Shown one piece after another: positions 57,594-64,000 of a DNA stretch of 64,000 nucleotides. The stretch spans positions 6,634,001 to 6,698,000 of the forward strand of contig NZ_CP109430.1 of NCBI RefSeq assembly GCF_036250735.1. The letters run 5' to 3'. The position numbers and the translations under genes are program-made. Source of the DNA: Streptosporangium sp. NBC_01495. Its GTDB lineage: Bacteria > Actinomycetota > Actinomycetes > Streptosporangiales > Streptosporangiaceae. The stretch's first letter is position 1; every line of letters starts with the position of its first letter. Below the pieces are notes generated by a model. The model was not told the origin of the DNA. It worked only from the letters and a program-made list of their open reading frames with translations, and did not search any database.

Positions 57594-58631
57594 TCAGGTG
57601 ACCAGGTCGGCGACCAGTTCCAGTTGTTCCAGGCGGAGGCGGAGGGTCGGGGTGACCAGGCCGACGACGAGGGAGGTCGCGCCCGCCTCACGGTAGGCGG
57701 CGACCCGTTCGCGGAGTTTGCCCGGTGGCCCGCACATCGTCATCGCGTCGACCAGGCCGTCCGGGAGCAGCGACATCGCCTCGCCCTGCCGTCCGCCCAG
57801 GAACGCCTCCTGGATCGCCTCGGCCTCCTTCTCGAAGCCGAGGGAGCGGGCCAGGCGGTTGTAGAAGTTGGTACGGCGCGAGCCCATGCCGCCCAGATAG
57901 AGGGCGAGCATGGGCCGCATCATGTCGAAGGCCAGTTCCTCGTCCTCGTCGACGAGGGTGAGAATCATCGGGGCGACGTCGAAGCCGTCCAGGGTGCGGC
58001 CCGCCCGCGCCGCTCCGGCGCGCAGCTGGGCCGTGCGCTCCGCCAGGTGCTCGGGCGGGAAGTGGATCGCGAGCCAGCCGTCGGCCAGCTCCCCGGCGAG
58101 CGCGGTGGTCTCCGGGCCCATCGCGCCGAGATAGACGGGGAGGTGCTTCTGGACCGGGGAGACGCCCAGGGACAGTTCCTTGCCCTGCCCGCCGGGGAGC
58201 GGCAGCGTCATGGTCTCGCCCGAATAGCTCACCGGGCGGCCTTCCAGGGCCAGCCGCAGCACCGACAGGTAGTCGCGGGCGCGGGCCATCGGCCAGTCGA
58301 AGCGCTCCCCGTGCCAGCCCTCCACGACCTGGGGCCCCGACACGCCCACGCCCAGCCGGGCCCGGCCGCCGGAGATCTGGTCGATCGTGGCGGCCGTCAT
58401 CGCCGCCACCACGGGCTTGCGGCCCGACATCTGCAGCACGCCGGTACCGAGCGCGATCCGCTCGGTCTGACCAGCGATCCACGCCATCAGGCTCGCCGGG
58501 TCGGTGCCGTACGTCTCGGCGGCCCACACCGACTCGTAGCCCAGCCGCTCGGCCTCGCGGACCAGGGTGAGGTGGTCGGCGGGACCGAGCCCGGCACCGC
58601 CCCAGTAGCTCATGCTGTAACCGAGACGCAT
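57594..58631 (-). CDS. LLM-class flavin/F420-dependent oxidoreductase
   Basis: 345 residues of the luciferase-like TIM-barrel family: MRLGYSMSYWG at the start, REAERLGYESVWAAETYGTD, TAATIDQISGGRARLGVGVSGPQVVEG, and the F420-type C-terminus. Members hydroxylate or reduce small molecules with FMNH2 or F420; some act on carrier-bound intermediates in hybrid NRPS/PKS lines. Its start overlaps the thioesterase gene by 22 bases, so it belongs to the right-arm operon and is a likely tailoring enzyme. Cofactor choice cannot be settled by eye. Confidence 0.9.
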   Translation of the reverse strand: MRLGYSMSYWGGAGLGPADHLTLVREAERLGYESVWAAETYGTDPASLMAWIAGQTERIALGTGVLQMSGRKPVVAAMTAATIDQISGGRARLGVGVSGPQVVEGWHGERFDWPMARARDYLSVLRLALEGRPVSYSGETMTLPLPGGQGKELSLGVSPVQKHLPVYLGAMGPETTALAGELADGWLAIHFPPEHLAERTAQLRAGAARAGRTLDGFDVAPMILTLVDEDEELAFDMMRPMLALYLGGMGSRRTNFYNRLARSLGFEKEAEAIQEAFLGGRQGEAMSLLPDGLVDAMTMCGPPGKLRERVAAYREAGATSLVVGLVTPTLRLRLEQLELVADLVT

Positions 58632-59488
58632 CCGATCTCCTCTGCGATGACGGTGGCGAGCAGGTCCGGGGTCTCCTCGGCCAGCCAGTGTGAGGCGTCG
58701 AGCTCGCGCATCGACGGCCGCCGGACGCTCTGCCTGCGCCAGCCGAACAGGCCGCCGCGCGACATGGAGCCGTCGCGGCTGCCGTACAGGACGGTGACGG
58801 GCACGGGCAGCGGCGGCCCCTGCCGGTGCCGGTATCGGGCGAGCATCCCGAAGTCGGCGCGGAGGGCGGGTTCGAGGATCGGCCTGAGCACCTCGCGCTC
58901 GGCCACCTCCGCCGGTACGCCGCCGAGCTCGATCAGCTGGTCCCAGAACAGCCACGACGGCAGGGACGGCAGCCTGCGCAGCAGGAGCGTGACGTCCGGC
59001 GCGGCGAAGGACCCCACCAGGAGCCGTTCCGGCCACCGCCCGGCCCCGGACGAGGAACCCGATCCGGCGAACTCCGGTGACGGGCCTCCGGCGGGCCCGG
59101 CGGGTGCGGGCGAGGGCGCCGATCCGGCGGACGCCGGGAGCCCGGTCCCGGCCGGTCCGGAGGCGGGGGCGAGTTCGGTCAGGCGGCGGCAGACCAGGTA
59201 GGCCAGCAGCGCGCCGCTGCAGTAGCCGAACAGCGCGTACGGCTCGCGGGCGGTCGCCAGCAGGTCGCGGGCCAGGACGTCGACGAGCGCGTCGAGGTCC
59301 TCGATCGGCGGCTCGGCCAGTCTGGCCTGGCGGCCGGGGAGGTTCACCGACCACACGTCGACCTCGTCGGGGAACCGCTCGGCCAGGTCGACGAGCGAGG
59401 CGGGGCCGCTGCCCGCGTTGGGGAAGGTGTACAGGCGGATCCGGCCCCCCGGCCGCTCCCCCACCGGTACGAACCACGGCGCGGTCAT
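58610..59488 (-). CDS. Type II thioesterase with Cys nucleophile
   Basis: 292 residues from the ATG at 59488 (GGAGGGA upstream); longer in-frame starts are rejected. An alpha/beta-hydrolase of the GrsT type: LYTFPNAGSGPASL at the oxyanion region, LFGYCSGALLAYL at the nucleophile elbow, YGSRDG for the Asp and DASHWLAEE for the His. The nucleophile is Cys where editing thioesterases usually have Ser. A Pro/Ala/Gly/Ser-rich insert (about 135-180) enlarges the lid. Type II thioesterases clear blocked carrier domains. It lies between the right-arm synthetase and the oxidoreductase in one operon. Confidence 0.9.
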   Translation of the reverse strand: MTAPWFVPVGERPGGRIRLYTFPNAGSGPASLVDLAERFPDEVDVWSVNLPGRQARLAEPPIEDLDALVDVLARDLLATAREPYALFGYCSGALLAYLVCRRLTELAPASGPAGTGLPASAGSAPSPAPAGPAGGPSPEFAGSGSSSGAGRWPERLLVGSFAAPDVTLLLRRLPSLPSWLFWDQLIELGGVPAEVAEREVLRPILEPALRADFGMLARYRHRQGPPLPVPVTVLYGSRDGSMSRGGLFGWRRQSVRRPSMRELDASHWLAEETPDLLATVIAEEIGCVSVTA

Positions 59489-59708
59489 CTGGGTCCCTCC
59501 AGTGTGAGGACGTCGTGTCCGGGCCCCGGGAAGGACGGCGGTCGCGAGAAGGACGGCGGTTTCGGGGAGGCCCATGGCCACGGGGACGCCGGCGGTCCCG
59601 GCGATTCTCCGGGACAAGGCGTGATTCCGGAACGGAGCGCGATCCCGGGACAAGGCGTGCGGGCCTCGGCCCGGGGAAGTCCGGGCCCCGGCTTCGAAGG
59701 AGCGGAAA
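59489..59708 (-). other. 220-bp spacer in the right-arm operon
   Basis: It lies between synthetase and thioesterase. It contains a directly repeated CGGGACAAGGCGTG (near 59609 and 59647) and GAAGGACGGCGG twice near 59529 and 59550. I see no gene and no clear terminator. Confidence 0.5.

Positions 59709-64000
<4,292 letters not shown>

Overview
The window is high-GC actinobacterial DNA. Supporting signs are a MbtH-like protein, a DUF397 gene beside a DUF5753 remnant, a mycothiol-type maleylpyruvate-isomerase-fold protein, an ECF41 sigma factor, an IS701-type element and rare TTA codons. A filamentous actinomycete, perhaps of the Streptosporangiaceae, fits, but no ribosomal or taxonomic marker is present.

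About 42 kb is one hybrid NRPS/PKS locus in two arms. The left arm is all on the + strand. First comes the 3' part of a synthetase in which adenylation, carrier, thioesterase, MFS transporter and aminoglycoside-phosphotransferase-like domains share one frame (3-5750). It is followed by a C-A-T module (5751-8969), a hairpin and an AT-rich promoter region. Then come an A-T-C-A-T protein that lacks a leading C domain and so looks like the loading protein (9278-14431), a KS-AT-KR-DH-ACP polyketide module (14847-20390), MbtH (20387-20596), C-A-T (20593-23961), C-A-T-C-A-T (23954-31495), C-A-T-TE (31492-35667) and an MFS exporter (35648-37135). A strong hairpin ends the run. From MbtH onward every junction overlaps, so this part is translationally coupled. 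Specificity codes read by eye give serine for four A domains, glycine for two (one per arm), a probable basic amino acid for one, and no call for two. The right arm is on the - strand (64000-57594): a synthetase with a collapsed AT-like region followed by C-A(Gly)-T, a type II thioesterase, and a luciferase-like flavin/F420 oxidoreductase. All three thioesterases have Cys in place of the usual Ser nucleophile.

The genes between the arms are not obviously biosynthetic. There is a maleylpyruvate-isomerase-like protein and a VOC protein. Next is an ECF41 (SigJ-type) sigma gene divergent from a carboxymuconolactone-decarboxylase-like gene, an NmrA-like reductase, an isochorismatase-like hydrolase and a cytochrome P450. 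The sigma gene and its divergent neighbour carry matching promoters, TGTTACA-N16-CGTC. A NasC-type nitrate reductase fused to a diflavin reductase has GlnR-like boxes upstream. Then follow a broken DUF5753 regulator with DUF397, a small unknown gene, a frameshifted IS701 element with 4-bp target repeats, and a large secreted LamG/NucA-NucB nuclease. Without the IS element the unknown gene would sit about 86 bp behind the nuclease gene on the same strand, the position of an immunity gene.

Two themes run through the window. One is in-frame low-complexity or tandem-repeat DNA in the surface loops and linkers of the synthetases. The other is local duplication: near-identical tracts shared by two serine A domains, a duplicated SnoaL/oxidoreductase 3' junction, and a tandemly copied segment at the start of an A domain.
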